Origin: Thermoplasmata archaeon
GTDB lineage: Archaea; Thermoplasmatota; Thermoplasmata; RBG-16-68-12
Assembly (NCBI GenBank): GCA_036395115.1
Contig: DASWDU010000044.1
Span: forward strand, 27,441-91,440
Reading direction: 5' to 3'
DNA length: 64,000 nt
In this document: positions 51,169 through 59,412 of the stretch, in pieces
Position numbering within the stretch: the first letter of the stretch is position 1
Layout of the letters: every line of letters starts with the position of its first letter
Notes under the pieces: model-generated
What the model was told of the DNA's origin: nothing
Databases searched by the model: none
What the model saw: only the letters and a program-made list of their open reading frames with translations
Position numbers and translations under genes: made by a program

Positions 51169-52553
51169 AGGCCGCATCGACACGGCGGGCACGGATCGTC
51201 CTGCTGATCGCCCTTGCGCCGATCCTCTTGGTCGCCTTATCGCCCGCAGCGCGAGCCCAACGGCCGCAGATTCTCTTCGCCATAGTGGACGGCGCAATCG
51301 ATCGCTCCACGGTCGACTACTTGCAAGAGGCGATCGATGAAGCCCGCGTCAGACAGTACGCCGCACTGATGATTCGGTTCGACACACCGGGCGGCGGGCT
51401 CGCGGAGACGGTCGCCATCGCGGAGATGTTCAACAACGCCCGGGACGTCCCGATCCTGGGCTGGGTCGGGCCGGCCGGTGCGCACGCATGGAGCGCGGGG
51501 ACGATCCTCCTCGTATCCACGGATCTCGCTGCGATGGCGCCAGGCACGACAATCGGATCCGTTCAGCCCGTCGAAGTCGGACCCGGCGGCGTCGTTCCCG
51601 TGACGGACGAGAAGATCATCAACGCGGTCGTCGGCGCCATCGCCGAGGAGTTGTCTCTGAACGGGAGGAACGTAACCCTCGCCGACGCGTTCGTCCGTGA
51701 CAACCTGAACCTGAACGCGACCCAGGCGCAGGCGGTCGGCGCGACCGAGCTGGTCGCCTCGAGCCCTTCCGAGTTCGCGGACTTGGCGAACGGCCGGACG
51801 ACCGTGTACAAGGGCCTCTCCCTGGCGACGGCGAACGCGGAGATCGTGACGTTCAGTCCGTCGGCGCGGGTTCGCCTGCTCGAGATTCTCTCCGACCCGC
51901 TCGTCGCGTCCCTCCTCCTGATCCTGGGCATCTACCTCGTCATTTTCGGCGTCACCACGCCCGGCCATGGGGCGGAGATTGCCGGCATCATCATCCTCCT
52001 CCTCGCCCTCATCGGCCTCGGGTTCAGCGTCGATCCGATCGCCCTCCTGCTGTTCATCGTCGGCGTCGTCCTGATCATCATCGAGGTCAAGACGCCCGGC
52101 CATGGCGTGTTCGGCATCGGCGGCATCATCGCGATCATCTTGGCGGCCGCGTTCCTCGCGCCGCTTCGCCCGCCGCGGTTCGTCGTGTCGCCGGACTACC
52201 AGGTCGTCTTCCTCGCATCGCTCCTCACCCCGACAGGGTTCTTCGGCGGCTTCCTCCTCTTCGCGGTCTACAAGGTGCAGCAAGTCCGGCGTCAGAAGCC
52301 GCGCGTCGGTGAGATGATCGGCGAGGGCGCAACGGTCGTCGACGGACTGCGCGCCGGGGAGAAGGGGTACGTCCGGACGCGCGGCGAGCTCTGGCAAGCG
52401 CTGTCGGATCAAGACCAGCCGGCCGATGCCAAGGTCTACATCCACGGGATCGAGGGCATCACCTTGCACGTGGCCGCGAGCCCCCCGCCGCCTCCCGCTC
52501 CGGCGCCGATTCGACAGCGATTTGCCTCCCTGTTGCGGCGCAAAGCCGCGTAG
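51165..52553 (+). CDS. NfeD membrane-bound ClpP-class serine protease
   Basis: 462 residues. GTG 51165 overlaps the stomatin stop, with a GGGGGAGAGA site. Signal segment (ARIVLLIALAPILLVALSPAARA), then the ClpP-like domain: MIRFDTPGGGL, and the nucleophile Ser in AHAWSAGTILLVS. The general-base Lys is probably in TDEKIINAVV, as in the 1510-N protease of Pyrococcus. Four to five helices follow, then the C-terminal OB-like NfeD domain (GATVVDGLRAGEKGYVRTRG). The partner protease degrades stomatin in Pyrococcus; the same pairing is expected here. Confidence 0.92.
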   Translation: MKAASTRRARIVLLIALAPILLVALSPAARAQRPQILFAIVDGAIDRSTVDYLQEAIDEARVRQYAALMIRFDTPGGGLAETVAIAEMFNNARDVPILGWVGPAGAHAWSAGTILLVSTDLAAMAPGTTIGSVQPVEVGPGGVVPVTDEKIINAVVGAIAEELSLNGRNVTLADAFVRDNLNLNATQAQAVGATELVASSPSEFADLANGRTTVYKGLSLATANAEIVTFSPSARVRLLEILSDPLVASLLLILGIYLVIFGVTTPGHGAEIAGIIILLLALIGLGFSVDPIALLLFIVGVVLIIIEVKTPGHGVFGIGGIIAIILAAAFLAPLRPPRFVVSPDYQVVFLASLLTPTGFFGGFLLFAVYKVQQVRRQKPRVGEMIGEGATVVDGLRAGEKGYVRTRGELWQALSDQDQPADAKVYIHGIEGITLHVAASPPPPPAPAPIRQRFASLLRRKAA

Positions 52554-52592
52554 CCCCAAACCTTAAGGCCCGACGGAGGTTCGCCCCGCGCG

Positions 52593-52913
52593 ATGGACAC
52601 GGACGTCAACCTGTGCAAGGTCGAGGACGTCCCCGACGGCGGCAAGAAGCACTTCGAGATCATGGGCTACGACATCCTCGTCGTCCGCCTGGGCGACCGT
52701 TTCTTCTGCGTCGATGCGGCGTGCACGTACAAGTGGGCGATGTTGACGGACGGCTTGGTCGATCCGGATGCGCTCACGATCCGCTGCAAAGACTGCAACG
52801 GGGCCTGGGACCTGTCGACGGGTCAGCCGAAGGACGCGCCCGCGAAGTTCCCGCTCACCGCGTATCGCGTCGAAGCGGTCGGCGACGATCTCATCGTGAC
52901 GTTCACGTACTGA
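52593..52913 (+). CDS. Rieske-fold protein with altered cluster ligands
   Basis: 106 residues. It aligns with Rieske ferredoxins over its length (LCKVEDVPDGGKKHFEIMG, FFCVDAACTYKWAML, IRCKDCNGAWDLSTG). The canonical Cys-x-His and Cys-x2-His pairs are changed: C44-T-Y46 and C65-K-D-C68, so both His ligands are lost. Cys39 adds a fourth Cys. The protein might bind zinc or an all-Cys [2Fe-2S] cluster, or no cluster. A CCTTAAGG element (52561-52568) is 25-32 bp upstream of ATG 52593. Confidence 0.8.
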   Translation: MDTDVNLCKVEDVPDGGKKHFEIMGYDILVVRLGDRFFCVDAACTYKWAMLTDGLVDPDALTIRCKDCNGAWDLSTGQPKDAPAKFPLTAYRVEAVGDDLIVTFTY

Positions 52914-53058
52914 AGGCGCATCGCGTTCCGATTCTCGCGAGAAAGGCTTATGTGCGAGGCCCTCCTCGGGTCGTGCGTCCTCACCTTCCCGCGATGAACC
53001 GAGTCGGCCGCTCCGCGCCCCGGCGCGCGTTCTCCCCGAGCGATGAGGCGGTGATCGC

Positions 53059-53289
53059 ATGGCCGACGACAAGGATCAACAGTTCACGCGCATGTGGAAC
53101 GAGGAGAACAAGGCGAAGCGGCAGAAGTTCCGGAACCTGATGAAGGCGAAACTCGACGTACTGCACGTCGAGGTGACGGAAGAGAATGCACGGGCGTTTT
53201 GGAACGGCCGACTCGCCGTCCGACAGCCGGAACGGTTGTATCAGGTGCCCGAGCGGTCCGAAGACCGGCGGCCGCCCCGGAGGAGGTAG
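53059..53289 (+). CDS. Small highly charged protein
   Basis: 76 residues, rich in Lys, Arg and Glu (RMWNEENKAKRQKFRNLMKA), ending in PERSEDRRPPRRR. ATG 53059 has GGCGGTGA 6 nt upstream. No hydrophobic segment or Cys. Possibly nucleic-acid binding; no family recognised. Confidence 0.55.
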   Translation: MADDKDQQFTRMWNEENKAKRQKFRNLMKAKLDVLHVEVTEENARAFWNGRLAVRQPERLYQVPERSEDRRPPRRR

Positions 53290-53318
53290 CCGCGGCAGCG
53301 GCCTCGGAGCCCTAGCTC

Positions 53319-53420
53319 GCCCGCAAGGGCATCGGGGAGAGCCCGTCCTGGAAGACGGCGCAAGCGACTCCAGGCTCTTGCGTCAGCGGGTAGGCCACGA
53401 CGCAACAATGGTCAATTGAC
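53319..53420 (+). other. Cluster of short hairpins, possible structured RNA
   Basis: Three successive stems lie between two convergent genes: GCCC-GCAA-GGGC with a GNRA loop (53319-53330); CCGTC/GACGG (53343-53358); and CGCAAG/CTTGCG (53359-53382). The perfect palindrome GTCAATTGAC follows (53411-53420). CCCGC near 53320 could pair with GCGGG near 53386. This may be a small RNA or a 3' UTR; I recognise no known family. Confidence 0.25.
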
Positions 53421-53445
53421 GTTGAATCCTTCCTTCTCCTAGGCG

Positions 53446-53475
53446 AAAAAGAGGATCCCGGCCCAACGGGCCGGG
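53446..53475 (-). terminator. Hairpin plus U-run terminator for the SSB gene
   Basis: On the minus strand, CCCGGCCC and GGGCCGGG form a perfect 8-bp stem with a 3-nt loop (53457-53475), 20 bp after the SSB stop. ATCCTC and then TTTTT (53446-53450) follow. This resembles a classic intrinsic terminator. Confidence 0.6.
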
Positions 53476-53494
53476 CATTAGAAAGTGGTGAACC

Positions 53495-54007
53495 TCAGAA
53501 TCGGCGCCGACCGCGGTCCTTCCGGTCCCGGTCGCGTCCGCCACCGCCGCTTCGGCTGCCGCCGAAGGTGCCGAACTCGAACTGCCGGTCTCCGCCGCTG
53601 CCGCCGCGTCGCTCGCCGCCGTATCCGCCGCTGCGGTAGCGGGGCTCGCGCTCGTACTCGACCGCGCTGACGTCGAGGGCCGTGTTGACCTCCCCGATCG
53701 CCTGGTCCGACTTCGTCATCGTGCCGTACTTCCCGACGTTCAGCCGGATGTGTCCGCGCACGAGGGTCACGTAGCCGTTGTCGATCAGGAGCGTCTCGTC
53801 CTTCGACACCTGGCCGATCTGGTCGTTCCAGAGGGTCAGGAGCACCGTTGCGGTCTCGTCCCCGACCGTCGCTTCGACGAGCTTTCGTGCCTCGCCGAAT
53901 TTCGACGTAATCTCTCTCTCTTCGCTCAACCCGACGACCTTGACCAAGACGTTTACCTGCTTGGTCGTGGGGGTCAGGTCCTTGACTTTCGTCATTGTTT
54001 TGTCCAT
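53495..54007 (-). CDS. Single-stranded DNA-binding protein (Sso-SSB-like OB fold)
   Basis: 170 residues from ATG 54007 (MDKTMTKVKDLTPTTKQVNV). One OB fold: VNVLVKVVGLSEEREITSKFG, TATVLLTLWNDQIGQVSKDE, LLIDNGYVTLVRGHIRLNVGKYGTM. A Gly/Arg-rich flexible tail (SGGYGGERRGGSGGD... RKDRGRRRF) of about 55 residues follows. This is the crenarchaeal-SSB/SOSS-B layout. It would protect ssDNA in replication and repair. A strong terminator follows at 53446-53475. Confidence 0.87.
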   Translation of the reverse strand: MDKTMTKVKDLTPTTKQVNVLVKVVGLSEEREITSKFGEARKLVEATVGDETATVLLTLWNDQIGQVSKDETLLIDNGYVTLVRGHIRLNVGKYGTMTKSDQAIGEVNTALDVSAVEYEREPRYRSGGYGGERRGGSGGDRQFEFGTFGGSRSGGGGRDRDRKDRGRRRF

Positions 54008-54253
54008 GTTCTCACGTTCTGCCGACACAAGGCGCCAGAGTCGCAAATGGCCGGGAAAAACCGTAACCAGGCGAATTCAGACGATGTGGGCCGAACCGCT
54101 CTAGGGGTCGCTCCTATAAAAACGTTCGGGAGTCAAGGTCACCCGGCCGCCCACGCGCGATCCGGAACGATCCGCGTCGCAAGCACGGCCGCCCGCTCCG
54201 GGCGGGCCGCGGTCTCTAATAGCCGGGACCGCGCTTTCCGGACGGGCGAGGGC

Positions 54254-54838
54254 GTGCTCACCGGGAAGAAGGTCGTCCTCCGAGCGATCGAACGCGAGGA
54301 CCTGAAGTTCCTCCACAAGTGGCAGAACGACGAAGACATCATGCGTCTGGCGAGATCGTTTCCCGATCACACCACCTCCCTCGTCGCCCTGGAAGCGAAA
54401 TACGAGAAGATCCTGAAGGGGGAGGAGGCTCACGGGCGGGACTACATGATCGACGAACGGGAGAGCGGGAAGCCGATCGGCTGGGCCGGGCTCACCCTCC
54501 ACGACTGGCAGCACAAGGGCGTCACCCACGCGGCGGACCTCGGCCTCGCGGTCGGGGAGAAGGACCGATGGCGAAAGGGATTCGGGACGGAGGTCGTGCA
54601 ACTCCTGCTCCGCGAAGCGTTCGCTCAGCTGAACCTTCACAAAGTGGTCTGGTGGACGTTCGCCGAGAATGCGGCCAGCCTCGCGCTCGCGCGGAAGATG
54701 GGCTTCAAGGAAGAGTGCCGAGTCCGCGATTCCGTCTTCTTCGATGATCGATTCCACGACAGCATCGGGCTGGGTCTCCTCCGCAACGAATACGAGGCTG
54801 GCGCGGTCGCGTTAGGGAGCCCGAACCGGTCGGCTTGA
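54254..54838 (+). CDS. GNAT-family N-acetyltransferase (RimJ/RimL-like)
   Basis: 194 residues from GTG 54254 (MLTGKKVVLRAIEREDLKFLHKW). GNAT landmarks: IGWAGLTLHDW, then ADLGLAVGEKDRWRKGFGTEVVQLLLREAF (acetyl-CoA loop RxxGxG as WRKGFGT) and ENAASLALARKMGFKEECRVRD. The RimJ/RimL group acetylates protein N-termini or small molecules. A 7-bp hairpin (CGCTTCC/GGAAGCG, 54842-54861) follows the stop but has no T-run. Confidence 0.85.
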   Translation: MLTGKKVVLRAIEREDLKFLHKWQNDEDIMRLARSFPDHTTSLVALEAKYEKILKGEEAHGRDYMIDERESGKPIGWAGLTLHDWQHKGVTHAADLGLAVGEKDRWRKGFGTEVVQLLLREAFAQLNLHKVVWWTFAENAASLALARKMGFKEECRVRDSVFFDDRFHDSIGLGLLRNEYEAGAVALGSPNRSA

Positions 54839-54875
54839 TCGCGCTTCCGCCGGAGGAAGCGAGGGACTGCATCAA

Positions 54876-54908
54876 GTATTTAGCGAAACCGCGGCATCCT
54901 CGGATGCC
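54876..54908 (+). promoter_or_regulatory. TATA box and perfect palindrome abutting the moaA start
   Basis: GTATTTAG (54876-54883) is 26-33 bp before the TTG at 54909. GGCATCC (54893-54899) and GGATGCC (54902-54908) form a perfect inverted repeat around TC that ends exactly at the start codon. It covers the region between TATA box and transcription start, a typical place for an archaeal repressor site. Confidence 0.45.
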
Positions 54909-55883
54909 TTGCTCACGGACGCGTTCGGCCGCGAGGTCACCGACATCCGCGTGAGCGTCACGAAGCGCTGCAACTTCGGGTGTATCTACTGTCACGACGA
55001 GGGCCTCGGGCCGATCCTGAAGCCCCGCATGCCGCACGAGGACGAGATGTCGGTCGCGGAGATCGAGCGACTCCTGCGGATCGCCCGCGAGTTCGACATA
55101 CGCAGCGTGAAGTTCACGGGCGGCGAGCCGCTCGTCCGTCTCGACATGGAGGACATCGTGGACCGTGCGGTCCGGCAGATTCCGGACGTCTCGATGACGA
55201 CGAACGGGTCGATGCTCGCGAAGCGTGCCGAAGCCCTTCGGGCCGCGGGACTCAAGCGTGTGAACATCTCGATCGACTCGCTCGATCCGGCGGCGTTCCG
55301 AGACATTCGGAAGGGGGAGCTCGCGCCTGTCCTCCGGGGAATCCAGGAAGCGCTCCGTGTTGGGCTGAAGCCGGTCAAGCTCAACATGGTCGTCTTCAAG
55401 CAGACGCTCCCGCACATCCCGCGGATGATTGAGTACATCTCCGATGGGGATGGACTGAAGCTCCAGCTGATCCAGTTCATGCCGGAACTCGTCGGCCAGC
55501 AGGAGTGGATGGTCGATATCGACGCGCTCAAGAAGTGGCTCGAGGGCCGCGCGGACAAGATCCTGGTGCGGGAGATGCACCACCGTCGGATTTACATCTT
55601 CAACGGAGCCGAGGTCGAGGTCGTCGACCCGGTGTACAACGCGGAGTTCTGTATGAACTGCCATCGCATCCGCATGACGCATGCCGGCGAACTGAAGGGC
55701 TGCCTGAACCGCAACGACGACCTGATTCCGACCCGGGGCCTCGACAACGACGGCCTGCGCAACGCGTTCCGGCGGGTTGTGGCGAACCGCGTACCGTACT
55801 ACGGCGCGTACGTGAAGGAGTACCCGCGGCGAGATCCAAAGGCCGCCGTGCCGAGTGAATTTCCGACGCTCACGGCTTCCTGA
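54909..55883 (+). CDS. moaA: GTP 3',8-cyclase MoaA (molybdopterin synthesis)
   Basis: Radical SAM enzyme for the first step of molybdenum cofactor synthesis. The N-terminal cluster motif is VSVTKRCNFGCIYCHDEG (CxxxCxxC at about 21-28), with KFTGGEPLVR as the SAM-binding block. The second cluster is in FCMNCHRIRMTHAGELKGCL. The C-terminal Gly-Gly tail of bacterial MoaA is absent, as in some archaeal forms. TTG 54909 fits the promoter. 324 residues. No other mo genes are in the window. Confidence 0.9.
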   Translation: MLTDAFGREVTDIRVSVTKRCNFGCIYCHDEGLGPILKPRMPHEDEMSVAEIERLLRIAREFDIRSVKFTGGEPLVRLDMEDIVDRAVRQIPDVSMTTNGSMLAKRAEALRAAGLKRVNISIDSLDPAAFRDIRKGELAPVLRGIQEALRVGLKPVKLNMVVFKQTLPHIPRMIEYISDGDGLKLQLIQFMPELVGQQEWMVDIDALKKWLEGRADKILVREMHHRRIYIFNGAEVEVVDPVYNAEFCMNCHRIRMTHAGELKGCLNRNDDLIPTRGLDNDGLRNAFRRVVANRVPYYGAYVKEYPRRDPKAAVPSEFPTLTAS

Positions 55884-55929
55884 GCCCTGGTCCGAATCCT
55901 CAAATAGCCCTGCGAGATGCGTCGCGCGC

Positions 55930-57432
55930 GTGAAGGTTTTCAAGGGCCTTGACGTCATCGCGGCCGAGTACAAAGCGACGGACCAGGTTCCGGCGGAGGC
56001 CCGCGCATTCAGCGGATGGGACCAGTTCGCCTTATGGTTCGCCGCGGCCTCGCTCCCAGCCGCTTGGCTGTACGGCGGCTACATGACCGGGGCGTACGGC
56101 CTCCCGGGTGCGTTCGTCCTCATCTTCCTCGTGTCGACAATCACGTTCATTCCATGGGCGCTCATCGGCTACATCGCCGCGGACAAAGGCGCGTCCTCGG
56201 TGTCCCTTCTTCGGCCGGCGTTCGGCTTGCGCGGGAGCAAGCTCCCCTCTGTGTTCTATCTCTTCTTTGGCTACGGATGGGCGGCGGTGAATGTTTTCAT
56301 CGCCGCGATCTCCATGTCGTTCGTGTTCAGCCTAGCCCTTGGCTGGCCGGATGCGTTCCAATCCGTTCCCGGTTCGCCGATCAACTACTACCTCGTGCCG
56401 TCGATCCTTCTCATCTGCTTTTTGCAGGGGTTCTTCGCAACCGCCGGCCATCGGGCAATCCGATATCTGAATTGGGCCTCGACGGTCGCCCTCGTCGTCC
56501 TCGGCGTCTACGCATCGTACATCGTCCTGAAGGATTTCGACTTCGGGCAGCTCTGGGCGTGGCGGCCCGCGAACCCGCTCTCCTTCACCTTCTCGGCCGG
56601 GGCACTCGGGACCGGGTTCACCTACACCCTGACGTTCCCTCTGCTGCTGGATCTCCTCATTGCGTACAACTGGACCTGGGAGTTCATTGGTGATTTCAGC
56701 CGTTTCGCCCGATCGAAGCGAGCCGGGACCTGGGGGCCGTTCGCGGGCGCCTCCCTCGCCCAGTATTGGTTCTTCTCCATCGGCGCGCTGATGACGGTCG
56801 CGTTCCTCGCCAGCGGCCCCGCCGGCTCCGTTAATTTCGCAGCGATCTCAGACCCGAGCTTCAAGGCGACGCAGCTTGGGTTCGGCCTCGGGGCGTACCT
56901 GATCATTCTCTTCGCGACGATTTCCACGAACGCGGGGAACATTTACGCGTCCGCGCTCGGAATCAGTAACATCGCGACCCGGTGGAAAGCCTCGATGCGG
57001 AGACTCCTCCTCCTGTCCGCGGTGATCGTCGTCCCGCTGGCGCTCCTCCCGCTGCTCGAGACGAACTTCGTCTTCACGTACATCTTCTTCCTCGATTTTC
57101 TCGGGGCGATTGTCGTGCCGCTGTGGACCCTGACGCTCGTGGACTACTTCCTCGTGAAGGGGCGCCGCTACCATGACGACCTGTTTGCGCAGGAAGGGGG
57201 CCACTACTGGTACCGCGGCGGGTGGAACTGGCCCGCGGTCGTCACGCTCTTGGGCGGGACCGCGGTCTATTGGACTGTCGCGTTCGGTTTCCCGGCCCTC
57301 CGGGAGACGATTTCCGCAGCCTTGCCGACGATTCTCTTCGTCATCGTTGTGTACTCCCTCTGGGGTCGATCGGCGTGGGAGAGGAACCTGCGCGCTCTCC
57401 GGGAAAAGCGCCTCATCGAGACGACGGGCTGA
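55930..57432 (+). CDS. NCS1-family nucleobase/allantoin-type permease
   Basis: 500 residues with about twelve helices. NCS1-like features include ARAFSGWDQFALWFAAASLP, the TM3-like FGLRGSKLPSVFYLFFGYGW and NWTWEFIGDFSRFARSKRAG, followed by LFATISTNAGNIYASAL. GTG 55930 lies 23-29 bp after CAAATAG (55901-55907), so leaderless. The family takes up cytosine, uracil, hydantoins or allantoin with Na+ or H+. The class III aminotransferase gene comes next, compatible with use of a pyrimidine-derived beta-amino acid (inference). Confidence 0.88.
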   Translation: MKVFKGLDVIAAEYKATDQVPAEARAFSGWDQFALWFAAASLPAAWLYGGYMTGAYGLPGAFVLIFLVSTITFIPWALIGYIAADKGASSVSLLRPAFGLRGSKLPSVFYLFFGYGWAAVNVFIAAISMSFVFSLALGWPDAFQSVPGSPINYYLVPSILLICFLQGFFATAGHRAIRYLNWASTVALVVLGVYASYIVLKDFDFGQLWAWRPANPLSFTFSAGALGTGFTYTLTFPLLLDLLIAYNWTWEFIGDFSRFARSKRAGTWGPFAGASLAQYWFFSIGALMTVAFLASGPAGSVNFAAISDPSFKATQLGFGLGAYLIILFATISTNAGNIYASALGISNIATRWKASMRRLLLLSAVIVVPLALLPLLETNFVFTYIFFLDFLGAIVVPLWTLTLVDYFLVKGRRYHDDLFAQEGGHYWYRGGWNWPAVVTLLGGTAVYWTVAFGFPALRETISAALPTILFVIVVYSLWGRSAWERNLRALREKRLIETTG

Positions 57433-57523
57433 TTCCAGGTCGAGCGGTGGAAAGCCTATATTCCGTCCTTCCTATCCCTTTCCCTCGAGAGCCGTCCAAG
57501 TACGTCGACCGAGTCCCGATCCC

Positions 57524-58885
57524 ATGGCCAGACACTCGACGAAGAATCTCCGCGGGCCGAAAATCGTCGCGGTCCCGCCGGGGCCGAAATCCAAGGCCGC
57601 CCTGGCACGGAAAGAGAAGTTCGTCACGAACGCCGTGAAGGTCGCCCTCCCGGTCGATATCACGGTGGCGGAAGGCCCGTTCGTCCAAGACGCGGACGGG
57701 AACGTTTACGTCGACCTCGGCGGCGGAATCGGGGTCCAGACTGCCGGCCATCGTCCGCCTTCGGTCATGCGGGCCGCGAAAGACGAACTGGACCGGCTGA
57801 CGCACATCTCGTTCATGGTCGCGACGTACGGACCGTACACAGACCTCGCGGAGCGTATGGCGGAGATCTGCCCACCGGGCCTCACGAAGTCGATTTTCTT
57901 GAACTCTGGATCCGAGGCGATCGAGAACGCGGTGAAGATCGCGCGCGCCGCGACGAAGAGGGCGTGGCTGCTCTCCTTCAAGACCGCGTTCCACGGTCGC
58001 ACCCTCCTCGACATCAGTCTCAGCGGAAAGGAAAAGCCATACCGCGAAGGCTTCGGCCCGCTCGTCCGGGAAGTGATCCTCGCGGATTACGCATACCCGT
58101 ACCGGGACCCTCAGGGTCTTCCTCCCGCCGAGTGCGCGAAGGCGCGCGTCGAGGAGATCGAGCGGCTCATCACCCAACCGGAGGTCGCGGGCCGCGTCGC
58201 CGCGATCCTCGCGGAGCCGGTCCAAGGGGAGGGAGGGATGATCGTCCCTCCGAAGGAATTCTTCCCGCTGCTCCGCCGGCTCTGTGACGCGCACGGGATC
58301 GTCCTCGTCGATGACGAAGTCCAGGCGGGCATGGGCCGGACCGGGAGGATGTGGGCGATCGAGAACTGGGACACGGTGCCCGACGTGCTGGTCAGCGGCA
58401 AAGCGGTCGGGGGCGGCCTGCCCTTCGGCGGCGTCACCGGAAAGCCGGAGTTCATGGACCGGCCGGGACCGGGGAGCCTCGGCGGGACGTTCGGCGGCAA
58501 TCCGGTCGTCTGCGCCGCAGCGCTCAAGTCGATCGACGTGATCCGGAAAGCGCTGCCGAGGACGAAGAAGCTCGAATCGCTCATTCGCAAGCGCCTGAAC
58601 GAAATCTACGAGGGCCACGACCGGGTAGGCGAGGTCCGTGGAATCGGCGCGATGTGGGCCCTCGAGTTCGTGAGGGACCGCCGGACGAAGGAGGCGGACG
58701 CGGACCTGGCGCGCGCCGTCCAGCTGGCGGGGCTCCGCAACGGCGTCATGCTGCTCACCGCGGGATTCTTCAACAACTGCATCCGCCTGCTACCGCCGAT
58801 CAACATCCCTCTCCCGCTCATGGCGAAGGCGCTCGACTTGCTCGAAGACAGCCTCGATCTGGCGCTCGCGGGGAAAGCGTCCTGA
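57524..58885 (+). CDS. Class III aminotransferase (omega-amino acid / 4-aminobutyrate type)
   Basis: PLP enzyme of 453 residues. ATG 57524 (MARHSTKNLRGPKIV). PLP Lys in VLVSGKAVGGGLPFGG; the cofactor-binding Asp in LVDDEVQAGMGRTG; phosphate loop NSGSEAIENAVK; AFHGRTLLD is also typical. Likely substrates are omega-amino acids such as 4-aminobutyrate or beta-alanine, or ornithine-like compounds. It follows the NCS1 permease gene by 91 bp, with a TATA-like GCCTATATT near 57452. Confidence 0.9.
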   Translation: MARHSTKNLRGPKIVAVPPGPKSKAALARKEKFVTNAVKVALPVDITVAEGPFVQDADGNVYVDLGGGIGVQTAGHRPPSVMRAAKDELDRLTHISFMVATYGPYTDLAERMAEICPPGLTKSIFLNSGSEAIENAVKIARAATKRAWLLSFKTAFHGRTLLDISLSGKEKPYREGFGPLVREVILADYAYPYRDPQGLPPAECAKARVEEIERLITQPEVAGRVAAILAEPVQGEGGMIVPPKEFFPLLRRLCDAHGIVLVDDEVQAGMGRTGRMWAIENWDTVPDVLVSGKAVGGGLPFGGVTGKPEFMDRPGPGSLGGTFGGNPVVCAAALKSIDVIRKALPRTKKLESLIRKRLNEIYEGHDRVGEVRGIGAMWALEFVRDRRTKEADADLARAVQLAGLRNGVMLLTAGFFNNCIRLLPPINIPLPLMAKALDLLEDSLDLALAGKAS

Positions 58886-59005
58886 GGCGGGGAGAGCAGG
58901 GTCTTCATCACCCGCCGGCTCCGGGCCGGCCGGTCCTCGACCGGTGGCCAATCCGTTTTCAAGTCGCACTAGGTTCTTACTAGAAACGTGGTACTAAAAC
59001 GAAAC

Positions 59006-59031
59006 CATATATACCCACGGACGCACATATA
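59006..59031 (+). promoter_or_regulatory. Two tandem TATA boxes matching two start codons
   Basis: CATATATA (59006-59013) is 22-29 bp before TTG 59035, and CATATAC (59025-59031) is 22-28 bp before ATG 59053, in the same frame. Two leaderless mRNAs differing by six codons could be made. Just upstream, TACTAGAAACG and TACTAAAACG (58977-59001) form an imperfect direct repeat that could be an operator, perhaps for the HxlR protein itself. Confidence 0.5.
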
Positions 59032-59034
59032 CTA

Positions 59035-59412
59035 TTGCGGAAACCGAAATCCATGGCCGAGGAAGAGGACCACGAGGGTCCCTGCGAGGGGCCCGGCTGC
59101 GCGGCGATCACCGCATTCGAGGTGATCGGCTCCGAGCTCAAGCTGACGGTCCTCCACGGCCTCCTCTCCGGCCCGAAGCGCTTCAACGAGTTGCGGGTGG
59201 CGACCGGCATGTGCCAGAGTTCCCTCGCGAAGACGCTGAAAGAGCTCGAGGACGCGGGGATCGCGGAGCGGAAGGTCCACCAAAACCGGCCGGTCGCGGT
59301 CGTGTATCGCCTCTCGCCGATGGGCCAGGGCCTGTACGAGATGATCCGAGACCTGGAGCGGTGGGCGGCCCGGTGGGTCATGGATGGACGGTCCCGCGAG
59401 GTGACGCAATGA
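59035..59412 (+). CDS. HxlR-family winged-helix transcription regulator
   Basis: 125 residues from TTG 59035, or 119 from ATG 59053. HxlR core: AITAFEVIGSELKLTVLHGL, then PKRFNELRVATGMCQSSLAK and LKELEDAGIAERKV, followed by YRLSPMGQGLYEMI. Two N-terminal Cys (GPCEGPGC) precede the domain where HxlR/MarR-like redox sensors often have a reactive Cys. Its stop overlaps the TFB start as ATGA, so regulator and general factor are coupled. Confidence 0.87.
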   Translation: MRKPKSMAEEEDHEGPCEGPGCAAITAFEVIGSELKLTVLHGLLSGPKRFNELRVATGMCQSSLAKTLKELEDAGIAERKVHQNRPVAVVYRLSPMGQGLYEMIRDLERWAARWVMDGRSREVTQ

